64,000 nucleotides of DNA from CAVYVZ01 sp963772065 (GCA_963772065.1 CAVYVZ010000010.1:620001-684000); one strand, 5' to 3'; positions 1 through 9,326 are shown, numbered from the stretch's first letter. Notes: a model not told the origin generated them from the letters alone. Made by a program: numbers and translations.

Positions 1-1694
1 GCGGTCTCGAGATCCTTCAGGAGATCGGGCAGGGCGGGTTCGGACGCGTGTATCGCGCCTGGGAGCCGACGCTCGCCCGCGAAGTCGCCCTCAAGATCAT
101 CTGTCCGCCCGAAGGACAGCCCGCCGCCGTCAGCGCGATCCTCCGCGAAGGACAACTGCTTGCGCGTGTGCATCACCGGAACGTGGTCACGATTCACGGT
201 GCTCAGCAGATCGGCCGCGAGCTCGGCCTTTGGATGGAGTTCGTCCGAGGCCGCACGCTCACCGACATCGTCAAGCAGGACGGACCCCGCGCTGCTGGCG
301 AGGCGGCGCTCATCGGCGTGACGTTGTGCCAGGCATTGGCGGCGGTGCACCAGACGGGCGTCGTGCACCGCGACATCAAAGCGCACAACGTGATGCGCGA
401 GGCGGGCGGACGCATCGTCCTGATGGACTTTGGCGCCGGGCAGGTGCTCAGCGAGCCGACGAACCGCGAGGCGCACCCGATTGGCACGCCGGTGTACATG
501 GCCCCGGAGGTCATGGCAGGCGCTCGTGCAACAGCTCGATCCGACATCTACAGTCTGGGCGTGCTGCTCTATTACCTCGTCTCCGGCTCGTATCCCGTCG
601 AAGGCCGCACGTGGACCGATTTCCTGATCGCGCATGCGCGATCGGATCGCCGGCACCTGGCGGATGTCCGTCCCGATCTGCCGGCTCGATTCGTGCGCGT
701 CGTCGAGCGCGCCACGATGACGACTCCGGAGGAGCGCTACGCGACGCCCGGAGCAATGCTGCGAGACCTGGCGGAAACCGCGACCGGGGAAGACCCGACG
801 ACACAGGAGTCGAGCCCGACGGTCATTCTCGCGCCACGGCCGCATACACACACGTTCGACTGGCGATCCTTGCGAATTCCGGCGATCGGTGTCGCGGGCC
901 TGTTCGTAATCTGGCTGTTCGGCGGGATGACGTCGTATGTCTTCAACCATACGTTGAGGCGCTCGGAAGGCTTCGCGCACGAATCGCTGCTTTCGTGGTT
1001 CACCTGGGGCCTCAAGTCGATCATTCCGGGAGCCATCTACGTCACGATGCTCTTCCTGCTGGCGACGCTGGTGGCGTCGTTATGGCGCTTCCTCGCGCGC
1101 GTCGCGCCTCCGCTCAATCGGTTTTCGCTGCGCAGCCGGATGTGGCTCGCCGCAGGCATGCGGCGTCTCAACGTTGACCACCCGGAAACCGCCGCGCACG
1201 CGCTCCTGGCGATGCAGGTCGGGCTGCTGATCTTCGTGTGCTGGCACTTCTGGGACCTGCTCGCGGCGGTTGCGACCTTCGTGGATCTCGCCACGCCAGC
1301 GGACGTGGAACCGCTCCGGCCGATCCACGTCGAGCGGCACCAGAACTACAATCTCGCCGTGACACTGCTGATCGTTGCGGGCGGCATCGGCGCACGGCAG
1401 GTCTTGAAGCTGCGGAAGCGTTCGGGCTTTGCCAGCGGCCGCGCCTCGCTTGTGGCAATCTTCGGGATGATCGCCGCAACATTCGTGCTGCTCGTGTACC
1501 TGTACCGGCTGATCTGGCACAACGAAAAGGAGCTCGCGACGCTCGGCTCACTGCAGTGCTACGTGATCGGCGAACGATCCGCCGACCTCCTCCTGTACCG
1601 TCCATCATCCGGAATCCCGAAGACCAGAATCGTGGACCGCTCGGACCCCCAGCTACGGCGCTCTCAACGGATCGAGAGCATCTACACACGATGA
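1..1694 (+). CDS. Membrane-anchored serine/threonine protein kinase (5' partial)
   Basis: Hanks-type (eukaryotic-like) kinase that phosphorylates proteins on Ser/Thr at the inner membrane. The reading frame is open to the window edge, so the start lies upstream. Seen in order: glycine loop GQGGFGRVYRA, the VALKII lysine, catalytic loop VHRDIKAHNVM, MDFGAGQ for DFG, and MAPEVM with SDIYSLGVLLYYL, so all catalytic motifs are present. The kinase domain ends near base 770. A Thr/Ser/Pro-rich linker follows, then about five hydrophobic segments (near bases 860-950, 1020-1090, 1210-1290, 1345-1400 and 1440-1510). There is no PASTA, TPR or WD40 sensor; the polytopic tail presumably receives the signal (inference). 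Substrate unknown. Confidence 0.93.
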   Translation, partial: GLEILQEIGQGGFGRVYRAWEPTLAREVALKIICPPEGQPAAVSAILREGQLLARVHHRNVVTIHGAQQIGRELGLWMEFVRGRTLTDIVKQDGPRAAGEAALIGVTLCQALAAVHQTGVVHRDIKAHNVMREAGGRIVLMDFGAGQVLSEPTNREAHPIGTPVYMAPEVMAGARATARSDIYSLGVLLYYLVSGSYPVEGRTWTDFLIAHARSDRRHLADVRPDLPARFVRVVERATMTTPEERYATPGAMLRDLAETATGEDPTTQESSPTVILAPRPHTHTFDWRSLRIPAIGVAGLFVIWLFGGMTSYVFNHTLRRSEGFAHESLLSWFTWGLKSIIPGAIYVTMLFLLATLVASLWRFLARVAPPLNRFSLRSRMWLAAGMRRLNVDHPETAAHALLAMQVGLLIFVCWHFWDLLAAVATFVDLATPADVEPLRPIHVERHQNYNLAVTLLIVAGGIGARQVLKLRKRSGFASGRASLVAIFGMIAATFVLLVYLYRLIWHNEKELATLGSLQCYVIGERSADLLLYRPSSGIPKTRIVDRSDPQLRRSQRIESIYTR

Positions 1695-1701
1695 GGACAA
1701 C

Positions 1702-2475
1702 ATGCGAATACGGAAGGCGGCTTTTGTTCCGCTCGTGCTCTGTCTATTCGCCCCCCGACCTGCCCACGCCTGGCTGGGCGACGGATGGATCGAGAAGCTG
1801 AGCGGACCAGGGCCATTCAGAGGGTTCAGCGTCGACCTCCGGCTGATTTGCCTTGCATCGCCAGACGCCCCGCCGGACGTAACGTTCGCCCCGGCCGGCG
1901 AAAAGACGATCACGGCGATGCTCAGCGACAACGCGATCGGCCGGGCCGGTACGTTCCCGCAGCGCGCGAACGCGGGCGCATGGGTAACGGTCTTCGGCTG
2001 CCATTTCCTGACGCGCGATGAGCCTCGTCTGGAACTGGGATTTCAATACAGCCGGTTGAAAGGAAAGGGCGACGAGAACCTCCTCGACTACAGCCATCGG
2101 CCGGGCGTGACGCCGCAGGACGAGGACGTCCTCCTCAACAGCTTCATGCTCACCGCGGACCTGAGGATCAACAGAATCTTCGACGTCGGCGCCGCGATTG
2201 GGCGCGGCAGCTTCAGCTCGCCGTCGAACCTGTTTGGTTCCTTCTCGAAGCTCGTGTTCGAGCCGATTCGCATCACGGTGCGCCCACTCAGCCCAGTGCT
2301 GCGGAAGAGTCGCCTTGTCGAGGCGCTGCTCATCCGCGGAGAAGGCAGGATGTTCAAGGGAGGCTTTACGGATGCGGATTTCGGAGCTCGGCCCGGCTCG
2401 TTCTCCGAACCGGGGGAGATCGTCTGGGGCTGGTCGCTCGTGTTCGATGTGAGCACCATCTTCTGGGGGAAATGA
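1702..2475 (+). CDS. Secreted protein of unknown function
   Basis: 257 aa. A typical signal peptide (basic MRIRK, hydrophobic core, cleavage after PRPAHA) directs it across the inner membrane. The mature part has no further membrane helix. It alternates polar and hydrophobic residues with several aromatic positions and ends in FW-G-K, which would fit an outer-membrane or periplasmic beta-rich protein, but I recognise no family. The start lies 7 nt after the kinase stop with a GAGGA motif just upstream, so it is probably co-transcribed with the kinase and could be linked to it in function (inference). Confidence 0.75.
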   Translation: MRIRKAAFVPLVLCLFAPRPAHAWLGDGWIEKLSGPGPFRGFSVDLRLICLASPDAPPDVTFAPAGEKTITAMLSDNAIGRAGTFPQRANAGAWVTVFGCHFLTRDEPRLELGFQYSRLKGKGDENLLDYSHRPGVTPQDEDVLLNSFMLTADLRINRIFDVGAAIGRGSFSSPSNLFGSFSKLVFEPIRITVRPLSPVLRKSRLVEALLIRGEGRMFKGGFTDADFGARPGSFSEPGEIVWGWSLVFDVSTIFWGK

Positions 2476-2518
2476 AAAATGGGTACGATGGGCGGAACTC
2501 CCAGCGGAGGGGAAGCTC

Positions 2519-3070
2519 ATGAGACGAATATTGTTCGACTGCTTTGCGGCATGCCTGCTTTCGATCGTCATGGTTTCGATCGCGGCGGCGCAGCCACCCA
2601 AGCCACCGAAGCCAGGGCCCGAGCATCAGCGACTTGGGTACTACGTCGGCAAGTGGAACGCCGAAGGGAAAATGGAGCCGGGCCCGATGGGCCCTGGCGG
2701 CAAGATGACCTCGGTCGATTCGTGCGAGTGGTTCGAGGGACGCTTCGCCGTCGTCTGTCGCTCTGAGGGGACATCGCCAATGGGTCCCATGAAGGGTCTG
2801 GGCATCCTCGGCTACAGCGCGGAGGAGAAGGTTTACACCTACTACGGCACCGACAACACCGGGATGACGATGACCACCATTCCTCGAGGCACGGTGCAGG
2901 GCGACACATATACCTATAACGACGAGAGCGTGATGGGTGGCCAGAAGGTCAAGTCACGCGTGACCATCAAGGAGCTGTCCCCGACTGCATATACCTTCAA
3001 GATGGAGATGCAGGGACCGGACGGGAAGTGGGCGCCGATGATGGAGAGCAAGGTCACCAAGATCAAGTAG
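2519..3070 (+). CDS. Secreted DUF1579 family protein
   Basis: 183 aa. Residues 1-25 form a signal peptide ending in SIAAAQ, followed by a proline-rich linker (PPKPPKPGP). The rest resembles DUF1579 proteins: an HQRLGYYVGKWNAEG opening, then a VDSCEWFEGRFAVVCRSEG block and a lipocalin-like beta pattern (GILGYSAEEKVYTYYGTD). The family binds or shields small ligands in some models; no reaction is established. A GGAGGGG ribosome-binding site sits upstream of the ATG. A second, unsecreted DUF1579-like protein lies at 18745-19269, so the window holds two paralogous forms. Confidence 0.82.
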   Translation: MRRILFDCFAACLLSIVMVSIAAAQPPKPPKPGPEHQRLGYYVGKWNAEGKMEPGPMGPGGKMTSVDSCEWFEGRFAVVCRSEGTSPMGPMKGLGILGYSAEEKVYTYYGTDNTGMTMTTIPRGTVQGDTYTYNDESVMGGQKVKSRVTIKELSPTAYTFKMEMQGPDGKWAPMMESKVTKIK

Positions 3071-3076
3071 TTCGAG

Positions 3077-3099
3077 GGCCGGCGAGCCATTCGCCGGCC
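3077..3099. terminator. Bidirectional terminator-like hairpin
   Basis: Perfect 9-bp inverted repeat GGCCGGCGA / TCGCCGGCC with a 5-nt loop. It sits exactly in the 42-nt space between two convergent genes (stops at 3070 and 3113). There is no T-run on either side, so it is a hairpin barrier rather than a classical intrinsic terminator. Confidence 0.6.
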
Positions 3100-3112
3100 A
3101 CTCCCGCTCGGT

Positions 3113-3742
3113 TCAGTAGAGTCGTTTGGTATAGCTTTCCTCGATATCGCGCTCGTAGTCCTGAACCGTCAGCCCCTCCGGCTGTATCTGATCGAACAGC
3201 ATGCACGCGTACGACGGAAGCACATCGGACGCAGGCCACTGTTCGGGCGCCCACAGATGCGATCGGCGGAGCGCCTTCGCGCAGTGAAAGAAGGACTCCT
3301 CGACCTCGACGCCAATCGCCAGAAGCGGCGTCTTCCCATGCGCGACGCACCGCTCGAGGAGCTCGGGGTCGCGCGTGATGCAGGCGCGGCCATTGACGCG
3401 CAAGGTCTCCTCACGTCCGGGCAAGACGAAAAGCAGACCAACATGCGGGTTGACGAGGAGGTTTCGCATGCCGTCGACACGCTTGTTGCCAGGGCGATCG
3501 GGAATGACGAGGCGGCGGTCGTCGAGCACCAGCACGAAGCCTGGCGCATCGCCCCTCGGTGACACGTCGCACCGGCCGTCGGCGCCGGCCGTCGCCATCA
3601 GCAGGAAGGGTGAATGCGAGATGAACGTGCGGCAGTGCTCATCGAGCGCGGGCCGCTCCTTGAGAACCGCGCGCGCGGCCGGGGTTTCGACGACCTCGCG
3701 CAGCTCCTGCTCGCTGGTGATGACCTGGGCAAACGGCTTCAT
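3113..3742 (-). CDS. Pyridoxamine 5'-phosphate oxidase family flavoprotein (MSMEG_1061-like)
   Basis: 209 aa, full length for this PNPOx-fold group. Family features seen: FLLMATAGADGRCDVSPRGD (FMN-binding strand and loop), LVIPDRPGNKRVDGMRNL (phosphate contact), VGLLFVLPGREETLRVNGRA, and a C-terminal HCAKALRRSHLW motif. The relatives bind FMN or F420 and act as small oxidoreductases on unknown substrates; they do not make pyridoxal phosphate. ATG start. It is followed on the same strand, after the hairpin at 3077-3099, by no further gene. Confidence 0.85.
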   Translation of the reverse strand: MKPFAQVITSEQELREVVETPAARAVLKERPALDEHCRTFISHSPFLLMATAGADGRCDVSPRGDAPGFVLVLDDRRLVIPDRPGNKRVDGMRNLLVNPHVGLLFVLPGREETLRVNGRACITRDPELLERCVAHGKTPLLAIGVEVEESFFHCAKALRRSHLWAPEQWPASDVLPSYACMLFDQIQPEGLTVQDYERDIEESYTKRLY

Positions 3743-3773
3743 GGTTCACTCTCGATTCGACGGCAGTCCACCG

Positions 3774-4586
3774 CTATGCTCCGCCACCACGTCCAGCGAG
3801 CGGCGACGAGCACGACAGCGGCGGCGGCGTACGACCCCACACGCCATGAACCACGCCGCGCGCGCGCGATCGTAGCCCAGAGCGGTTTCGGAGAACGGAG
3901 ATCGGCGCGTTGACCGAGGCGTGGGCCAGGGCGACGGCGAGAACGTTTCCTCGCGTGTGACTCCAGAGTACCGTGAACAGGAACGACAGGGCATACGAGA
4001 CCACGGCAAGCGAGACGCCGACTCCCCCGCCCAAGATCAGCTTCGGCAGGTGCCAGGCGCACCACACCGTGGCCACGAGAACAGTTGCGTCCGCGCGGCG
4101 ATGCCGCGCGAGCAGCTTCGGGAGAAGCCATCCGCGCCACCCCAATTCCTCGCCGATTCCGACCGTGAGCAGCGCCAGCAGGTAGTGCGCCAGCAACAGC
4201 GTCCAGCCATCCCGGAAGGCCGAGGCAAGAGCTTCCAGAGACGTGCCGGTGGCGAGGCAGGCAAGACCCGTCACGATGAGCGTGAGTGCCGGGACCGTTC
4301 CGATCCACGTCCAATCGTTCCGGCGCACGGTCAGACGCAACAGAAGGCGGGCCATGCCGCCGGGGCCGTCGGTCACGTACGTCACGATGAAAGCTGCGAC
4401 AGCCGGGCCGAACACGACGCCGATCCCGCCGATGTACTGCGCCGCGAGTCCCGACAGAGGTTCGATCCATGCACCGGCGAGCCATAAGGTCGCCGGACCG
4501 GCGGTGTAGGAGATCGCGAACGCAAGAACGACGAACGATGCGATGGGATGGCGAGCTATCCTTGAACTCCCATGGTCGCGACGCAT
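3774..4586 (-). CDS. CPBP (CAAX-type) intramembrane protease family protein
   Basis: About 270 aa from the ATG at 4586. Polytopic membrane protein with the glutamic intramembrane protease motifs EELGWRGWLLP (EExxxR) and, one helix later, CAWHLPKLI; a third motif near HASVNAP supplies the distal His/Asn. Family members cleave peptides within the membrane (Rce1-like, bacteriocin maturation or immunity, stress signalling); the substrate here is unknown. The frame extends to 4649, but that part is arginine-rich and lies opposite yjbQ, so I chose the internal ATG. This start still overlaps the divergent yjbQ start by 15 nt, so a slightly later start is possible. Confidence 0.85.
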   Translation of the reverse strand: MRRDHGSSRIARHPIASFVVLAFAISYTAGPATLWLAGAWIEPLSGLAAQYIGGIGVVFGPAVAAFIVTYVTDGPGGMARLLLRLTVRRNDWTWIGTVPALTLIVTGLACLATGTSLEALASAFRDGWTLLLAHYLLALLTVGIGEELGWRGWLLPKLLARHRRADATVLVATVWCAWHLPKLILGGGVGVSLAVVSYALSFLFTVLWSHTRGNVLAVALAHASVNAPISVLRNRSGLRSRARGVVHGVWGRTPPPLSCSSPLAGRGGGA

Positions 4587-4988
4587 TCGCACGAGATCTC
4601 CACCAAAGGCCAGGGCGACGCACACGACATCACGCCCGCGGTGGCACAAGCGGTGTCACAGTCGGGCGCGCGCGCCGGAATCGCGACGGTGTTCGTCGTC
4701 GGCTCCACGGCCGCGATTACGACGATCGAGTTCGAGCCCGGCGCCGTACACGATCTGAACGCGGCATTCGAGGAACTGGCCCCGCGGGCCGCCGAGTATC
4801 GCCACCATCTCCGCTGGGGCGACGACAACGGGTCGAGCCATGTCCGCGCCGCCATGCTCGGGCCGTCGATCACCATCCCATTCACGAATGGCGAGCTGAT
4901 GCTCGGGACGTGGCAGCAGATTGCGCTCTTCGAGTTCGATACGCGGCCGCGCCGCCGCGAGGTCGTCGTACAGATTGTAGGCGAATGA
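4572..4988 (+). CDS. yjbQ: YjbQ family (UPF0047) protein
   Basis: 138 aa, the usual size for this compact beta-barrel family. The conserved core is present: HHLRWGDDNGSSH with the metal-site histidines, then RAAMLGPSITIPF and LGTWQQIALFEFD. The family has been annotated as secondary thiamine-phosphate synthase because the E. coli member can rescue thiE mutants; its main role is uncertain. The N-terminal THSHEISTKGQGDAHDIT segment matches the family start. It is divergent from the CPBP protease gene with overlapping 5' ends. Confidence 0.92.
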   Translation: MVATHSHEISTKGQGDAHDITPAVAQAVSQSGARAGIATVFVVGSTAAITTIEFEPGAVHDLNAAFEELAPRAAEYRHHLRWGDDNGSSHVRAAMLGPSITIPFTNGELMLGTWQQIALFEFDTRPRRREVVVQIVGE

Positions 4989-5017
4989 ACGTCGGCGCTT
5001 TTTCGACGGCCAGAGTA

Positions 5018-5690
5018 TCAGTCGTGCAGCACGACGCTGAGGAGCGAGCTGTTGATCTTGAGGCCGCCGTTGTAGCGGATGAAGCCGAGCTTTCGAAACT
5101 TGTTCATGAAGAAGTTCACTCGAGACCGCGTGGTCCCGACCATCTCGGCGAGCGTTTCCTGCGACAGCTTCGGCAGCACGCGATCCGGTCTCTCGTCGTC
5201 GCCGTAGCGCGCGAGGAGGAGCAGCGTCCGCGCCAGACGCTTCTCGCTCGAGTTGAACAGCTGATCGACGAGGTCCTCCTCGATCCGGATGTTCCGCGCC
5301 AGCATGTGGGTAATGAAGCGGTCCGACAGCGCCGATTGCTCGTGCAGCGTGCGCATCATTTCGCGCTTCTGAATGCGCAGCACCGTCGTAGGAACAATGG
5401 CGGCGGCAGTCCCCATCCGCAGCGGCTGGCCGGCCAGGCACCCTTCGCCGAAGAAGTCTCCGGGACCCAGCATCGCGACTACCGCCTCCTTCCCTGCCGG
5501 CGAGAGCACGGACAGCTTCACGCCGCCCTCCTGGATGTAGAAGATGCTCTGCGGCCGGTGCTCCCTGGCGGAAGACAACTGCGCCTCTCGCGAAGCGGGC
5601 GATCCGGCGCGACACCCCTGCCGAGTCGAGGAACGTGTGCACGTCGAAATGGGGCACCGATTGTGGGGGGACAACCTTGTTCAGTGGCAT
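5018..5690 (-). CDS. Crp/Fnr family transcription regulator (frameshifted)
   Basis: Cyclic-nucleotide-type sensor (roughly residues 15-140) joined to a Crp winged HTH (LAEMVGTTRSRVNFFMNKFR, about residues 175-195). The N-terminus (MPLNKVVPPQSVPHFDVHTF to FARGAVVFRQ) and the rest (SIFYIQEGGVKLSVL onward) lie in different frames. One extra base in the CCC at 5563-5565 explains this: removing it gives a 223-aa protein that aligns without gaps to the intact paralogue at 19479-20135. Residues for heme or Fe-S binding are not evident. Either an indel in the sequence or a recently broken gene; I favour the former because the rest is well conserved. Confidence 0.85.
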
Positions 5691-5811
5691 GGCATTCTCC
5701 AGGAACTGCGATCCTGCCGGGCTCTCTCCTGTGCGATTCGGAACAGCGGCAACGGCCGCTCGTTCGTTACTCTCGCTGGGAGGGCTGGGACCACGATACC
5801 ACTGGCACCGG

Positions 5812-6102
5812 ATGAGCTCTAAGGATTCACCACTGGAACCTGATCGGTCATGTATGGGCGAGCCAACGGAACGACCGTCTTCTCAGGCTGCTGACAGCTG
5901 CCCCCACTGTTTGGTGGCGTGCGGGACGCTGAGTCTACTCACGTCGATGACGCGCTACTACGTCTGCCCTCGATGCAGGTGCCGATGGGAAGCGTCCCGC
6001 GCGGACGAACGCGACCCACCGATACGTCTTCGCTTCCTCGCCGCGCTCGGCGGGGCGCCGACTGAATACAACCCGACGGTCCGCGCCTCGTTCATGGCTT
6101 GA
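5812..6102 (+). CDS. Small zinc-ribbon protein
   Basis: About 96 aa from the ATG at 5812; an alternative ATG is at 5854, and neither has a clear ribosome-binding site. It carries one zinc ribbon, CPHC-(19 residues)-CPRC, ending in CRW, the layout shared with the proteins at 22363 and 31795. The N-terminus is polar and disordered-looking. Such single ribbons bind Zn and often dock on RNA polymerase, DNA or ribosomes, but nothing here shows which. The last 11 nt overlap the convergent gene at 6092. Confidence 0.6.
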   Translation: MSSKDSPLEPDRSCMGEPTERPSSQAADSCPHCLVACGTLSLLTSMTRYYVCPRCRCRWEASRADERDPPIRLRFLAALGGAPTEYNPTVRASFMA

Positions 6103-6781
6103 ACGCGGCCTTGTTGACGACGCGAGCCTTGGTGCTCGCCGCGCGCGCGTCCGCGACGTCCTTCTTGCGTCGATCCAGATCGCGCTGCGGCGCCTCCACG
6201 TCGTCGAGGCGCAGCGCCTCCTTGATGGCGGTATTGGCCCGGGAATTCAGCGTCTTCGAGATGAGCACCAGCTGGTACTGCGGCGAGTAGGTGCCTCGCG
6301 TCAGGGTCAGCAGCGATGCGGCATCTTCCCACCGGGCCACAACCGTCGCATCTGCGGGCACGTCGGACGGCAGCGCGGCGCGGGGAGTCCTTCGGTGAGC
6401 CAGCAGCGGCACTCCGTACGTCGCCGAGATGGATTCGATCAGGTCGTCGTTCGTCAGACCTTCCATCCGGTCACGGTCGTACGTGACGACGACCTGGAAC
6501 AGCTGATCGTCGTAGAAACTGAACATCACGTCACGTACGGGATCGGCCAGCTCGGCTCCCGAGAGAACATACGGGGCGCGCCATTCGAGCTCTTCAATCC
6601 TCGCGGGCCGCTCGTGGGCCGTTTTCGTGTCGGTTGCGCGTGCGCCTGTGATCTTGACAACGGAGGCAACGCTGCTCCCGAGGGCATATTCGCGATAGCT
6701 GAAGGACGCCTGCCCGAAGAGGGGCTGAACGCCCAGAACGACACCGAGCGACGCCATCGCCGCTATCCGCATCTTGGTCAT
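6092..6781 (-). CDS. Secreted protein of unknown function
   Basis: 229 aa beginning MTKMRIAAMASLGVV, a signal peptide that should be cleaved after LFGQA. The mature protein has an aromatic, strand-rich first half (FSYREYALGSS, VMFSFYDDQLFQVVVTYDRD) and a lysine/arginine-rich helical tail. The pattern of a short repeat responding to a reference value is typical of periplasmic proteins in this phylum, but I cannot name a family. The frame remains open upstream to 7612, opposite and across the SYLF gene; that part is not credible protein, so I use the ATG at 6781. Confidence 0.7.
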   Translation of the reverse strand: MTKMRIAAMASLGVVLGVQPLFGQASFSYREYALGSSVASVVKITGARATDTKTAHERPARIEELEWRAPYVLSGAELADPVRDVMFSFYDDQLFQVVVTYDRDRMEGLTNDDLIESISATYGVPLLAHRRTPRAALPSDVPADATVVARWEDAASLLTLTRGTYSPQYQLVLISKTLNSRANTAIKEALRLDDVEAPQRDLDRRKKDVADARAASTKARVVNKAAFKP

Positions 6782-6849
6782 AACGATCTCCTGATTCTTC
6801 CCGCAGCGATCATGGCAGGTCGGTCGGACGCTGTCTGTGCTGCCTTGCA

Positions 6850-7551
6850 CTACTCCGAGGCTGTCGGCGACGGGCGCGCGGCTTTCTTCTGCAGCGCGTC
6901 GAGAAGACGACGGCCTGAGGCGGGAACGACCGTGCCCGTCCCTTTCACGATTTCTCGAGCCGTGATCTTGTGTCCGTAGACCTCCGCACTGGCGTCGTCG
7001 TCCGGACGTAGTGACGCCCCTTCGAGCGAGACGCCCGCGAACAGACCGCGCGAGCGAGAATAACTGAGCATCTCCGCGCGCAGCGTTGCATCGGTGGATG
7101 CGCCAGCGTCGCGCCCCTTGGGTCCGGCAGCCGCCGACATGTTTGCGCCAAGTTGAACCTTGCTCGTGAGGAGCGCTTCGACGCCGCGCTCGTTCATCAC
7201 CAGGAGCACGAGATCGGTCGACTGTCCACCCAATTGGAAGCCGACGCTGCCGCCATCGAGCGCATACATCGCGGGCGCGCCCCATGGTCCGACGAAGTTC
7301 GCACCGGTTCGACACACCATGGCGCCGCGGCCGTAGCTGCCGCCGATGCCGAGTGCGACTTTCGTCATCGATGGGACGACGATCACGCATGCGGCCTTGT
7401 CCAAGAGCTCCCGGGGAATGCCGTCCGGAACGTTGAGGATCTCCTCCATGACGATGCCGGCGTTCTCGAGCCGCGCCTCTTCTTTGTTCTGGGCACCCAG
7501 ACTCACCGTGGCGACCATGAAGCAGATCGCAAGACTGATAGAGCGAAACAT
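6850..7551 (-). CDS. Secreted SYLF (YSC84-type) lipid-binding domain protein
   Basis: 233 aa with a signal peptide (MFRSISLAICFMVATVSLGA). The SYLF/Ysc84 fold is recognisable from IPRELLDKAACVIVVPSM, the glycine-rich GGSYGRGAMVCR, and LVLLVMNERGVEALL with a later GVSLEGASLRPD. SYLF domains bind phosphoinositides or other lipids in eukaryotes; the bacterial secreted forms have no assigned role, but they are common in envelope-stress gene sets. I chose the second methionine (7551) because it starts directly before the hydrophobic core. It is on the same strand as 6092-6781 with 68 nt between. Confidence 0.9.
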   Translation of the reverse strand: MFRSISLAICFMVATVSLGAQNKEEARLENAGIVMEEILNVPDGIPRELLDKAACVIVVPSMTKVALGIGGSYGRGAMVCRTGANFVGPWGAPAMYALDGGSVGFQLGGQSTDLVLLVMNERGVEALLTSKVQLGANMSAAAGPKGRDAGASTDATLRAEMLSYSRSRGLFAGVSLEGASLRPDDDASAEVYGHKITAREIVKGTGTVVPASGRRLLDALQKKAARPSPTASE

Positions 7552-7579
7552 ATGGACCTTTCTGACCACGCATGAATGG

Positions 7580-7606
7580 CGACGGCCGGTCGCGCCTCGC
7601 GCGGCC
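7580..7606 (-). terminator. GC-rich hairpin between two minus-strand genes
   Basis: Imperfect inverted repeat GGCCGGTCGCG ... CGCGCGGCCGGCC with a two-base bulge. It lies in the 74-nt space between the stop of 7626-8081 and the start of the SYLF gene. It could end the upstream transcript; there is no T-run. Weak call. Confidence 0.35.
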
Positions 7607-7625
7607 GGCCACAGAATCGACTCGG

Positions 7626-8081
7626 TTAGGCTGTGCAGGACGATGCGATCATCTTCACGGCCTCGACCTTGAACTTCGGCGCCTCGGGAGCCGAGCCACT
7701 GGCTCCGGACGTGCCGGTCGCGCTCGTCGGACGCTCCTCGACGGTGCCCGTGATTTCAACCTTGTGACCGACGTGGGGTGACAGCTTGCTGTCTTCTCCA
7801 TCGAGGCGGTATGAGCTGGCCTTGGGCGCCTTCTCCGAACCGCTCGTGCCAGCCGCACCGGTCATCGCGGGCGCATTGGGCACGATGTTGTTCAACACGA
7901 AGCGGTCACCCGTTGCCACGCTCTCCTTCGAGCGCTCGAGGCAGCCCGTAATCGTGACCTTCTTGTCCGCACCGAACGTCGGCTGTGACACTCCTCCGGT
8001 CGGAGGTGTGGTCTGCGCGGATACGCTGACGGTCAATGCGCACGCGACCGCTGCAAACATGCTCGACTGTAGACGTTTCAT
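7626..8081 (-). CDS. Secreted DUF5818-like protein
   Basis: 151 aa with a signal peptide (MKRLQSSMFAAVACALTVS). The mature part holds the short beta-rich pattern VTITGCLERSKES ... FVLNNIV ... SSYRLDGED ... LSPHVGHKVEITGTVEE, typical of small OB-fold-like secreted proteins found in many copies in Acidobacteriota. Two Gly/Ser/Ala/Thr-rich linkers (TGAAGTSGSEKAP and TSATGTSGASGSAPEAP) flank the last strand. Function unknown; ligand binding in the periplasm is a guess. Assignment to DUF5818 is from memory of the GCL motif. Confidence 0.75.
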   Translation of the reverse strand: MKRLQSSMFAAVACALTVSVSAQTTPPTGGVSQPTFGADKKVTITGCLERSKESVATGDRFVLNNIVPNAPAMTGAAGTSGSEKAPKASSYRLDGEDSKLSPHVGHKVEITGTVEERPTSATGTSGASGSAPEAPKFKVEAVKMIASSCTA

Positions 8082-8293
8082 TGATATCTCCTGTCAATTG
8101 CTTACTCTGCAGCTCGAGCACCGTCCTGCCCTGAGCCGCACGCATCGCCAATTTCAAGTGATCGCCCGAGCTGACGGCTGGAAGGTGAACGCGACGGCCA
8201 GACGGAGGAAAGCAGCGACAACAGGCTATCCGGCGGCGCATGTCTGCGCAGTTCAATCCAGCACAGTGGTGACAAGAGCTAAAACGTTCTGCC

Positions 8294-9204
8294 CTACTTG
8301 CTCAATCCGAACACCTCTGCAAGCGCGGGCGCTTCCGCGAGATGGGGCATGTGGGTATTGAAGATGTGAATCCATGCGCTTCGCGTCCGCAGCGTCGTGA
8401 GCGCCTTCAGGACTCCGTAGAAGCTGAACTGCATGAGCCAGCTGGCCGAGAGGAGCCATAATCCGAGCTCCAGTCCATGAAGAACTCACCGCTGTGATAG
8501 ATGCCGTAGACGAAGCCACCGAGTATCGCTCCGGAGATCCATGAGCCGGTGACGATCGCGAGACGCGGCACAATCACAGACTGAATCAGGACCATGACCG
8601 GAAGCAACGTGCCGAGGGAGAACACGACAATCGCAAGGAGATGCGCAGTGGGTGGCAACTCAAAGAACGCCCGGCCGGTGAAGGCGCCAAGCGAGATGAG
8701 GGCCGCCACGATGCAGTAGCCGATCCAGCGAGCTCCGCGAGGGAAACCAAGCAGCATGGTGGACGAGCGGTAGCCACGCAGCCTGAAGACCCCGAGCGGA
8801 ATGAGCACGCACGACACGGCGAAGTAGGCGGTCCATAGGACGATGGAGCCGACGGTCTCCTCGTGCCAGACATGCGTCGTAGCCTCAGTCAGACCAATCG
8901 ACGCGATGTGCGTTCTCAACCCGAGCCAGCGAGCTGCCATCAGGATCGCAAGAAAGTAGATAAGTGATCCGACGAGCTCCGCTCCGGGCTGGCGGATCGG
9001 CAGATTGTCGGGTGCGACTGCTGGAATGCCCCTGGCCAGGAAAAGGCCGATCCCCACGATGACCGCGGTGACCAGTTCGCCCCCCAGAAAGGCCGCGTGA
9101 TCGGGAGCGCTCCTGAGCGTCCCGGTCGTGAACAACGCCATCCACGACGCAATCCAGAGCAGAACGAACAGCGTGGTCAGTAACCACGGAAGGCGGTTCT
9201 TCAT
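8294..9204 (-). CDS. Polytopic membrane protein, CPBP-like (frameshifted)
   Basis: About 303 aa with seven or eight hydrophobic segments; the first part (9204 to about 8465) is one frame. Its last residues there (SSDYGSSRPAGS) are not membrane-like. The neighbouring frame continues as LWLLSASWLMQFSFYGVL and ends AEVFGLSK with a stop at 8294. A single missing base near 8459-8464 joins the two and gives a protein whose length is a whole number of codons. GFVYGIYHSGEFF resembles the late motif of CPBP glutamic proteases, but the EExxR motif is absent, so it may be a non-proteolytic relative. Function unknown. Confidence 0.65.
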
Positions 9205-9326
9205 TCGTGTTCAACGACGGAGGTTGAGTTACAGACACGTACAGGTAGACGGTGTTCAAGAGCGCACAGATTCGCGGAGGCCGCGTTGTTACCCTTGAGG
9301 AACACCCTGACCCAGGAGACATGCAG

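Noticed and set aside
1744..2601. Long minus-strand open frame
   Set aside because: Shadow of the plus-strand secreted protein genes; Arg/Glu-rich with no domain and no ribosome-binding site.
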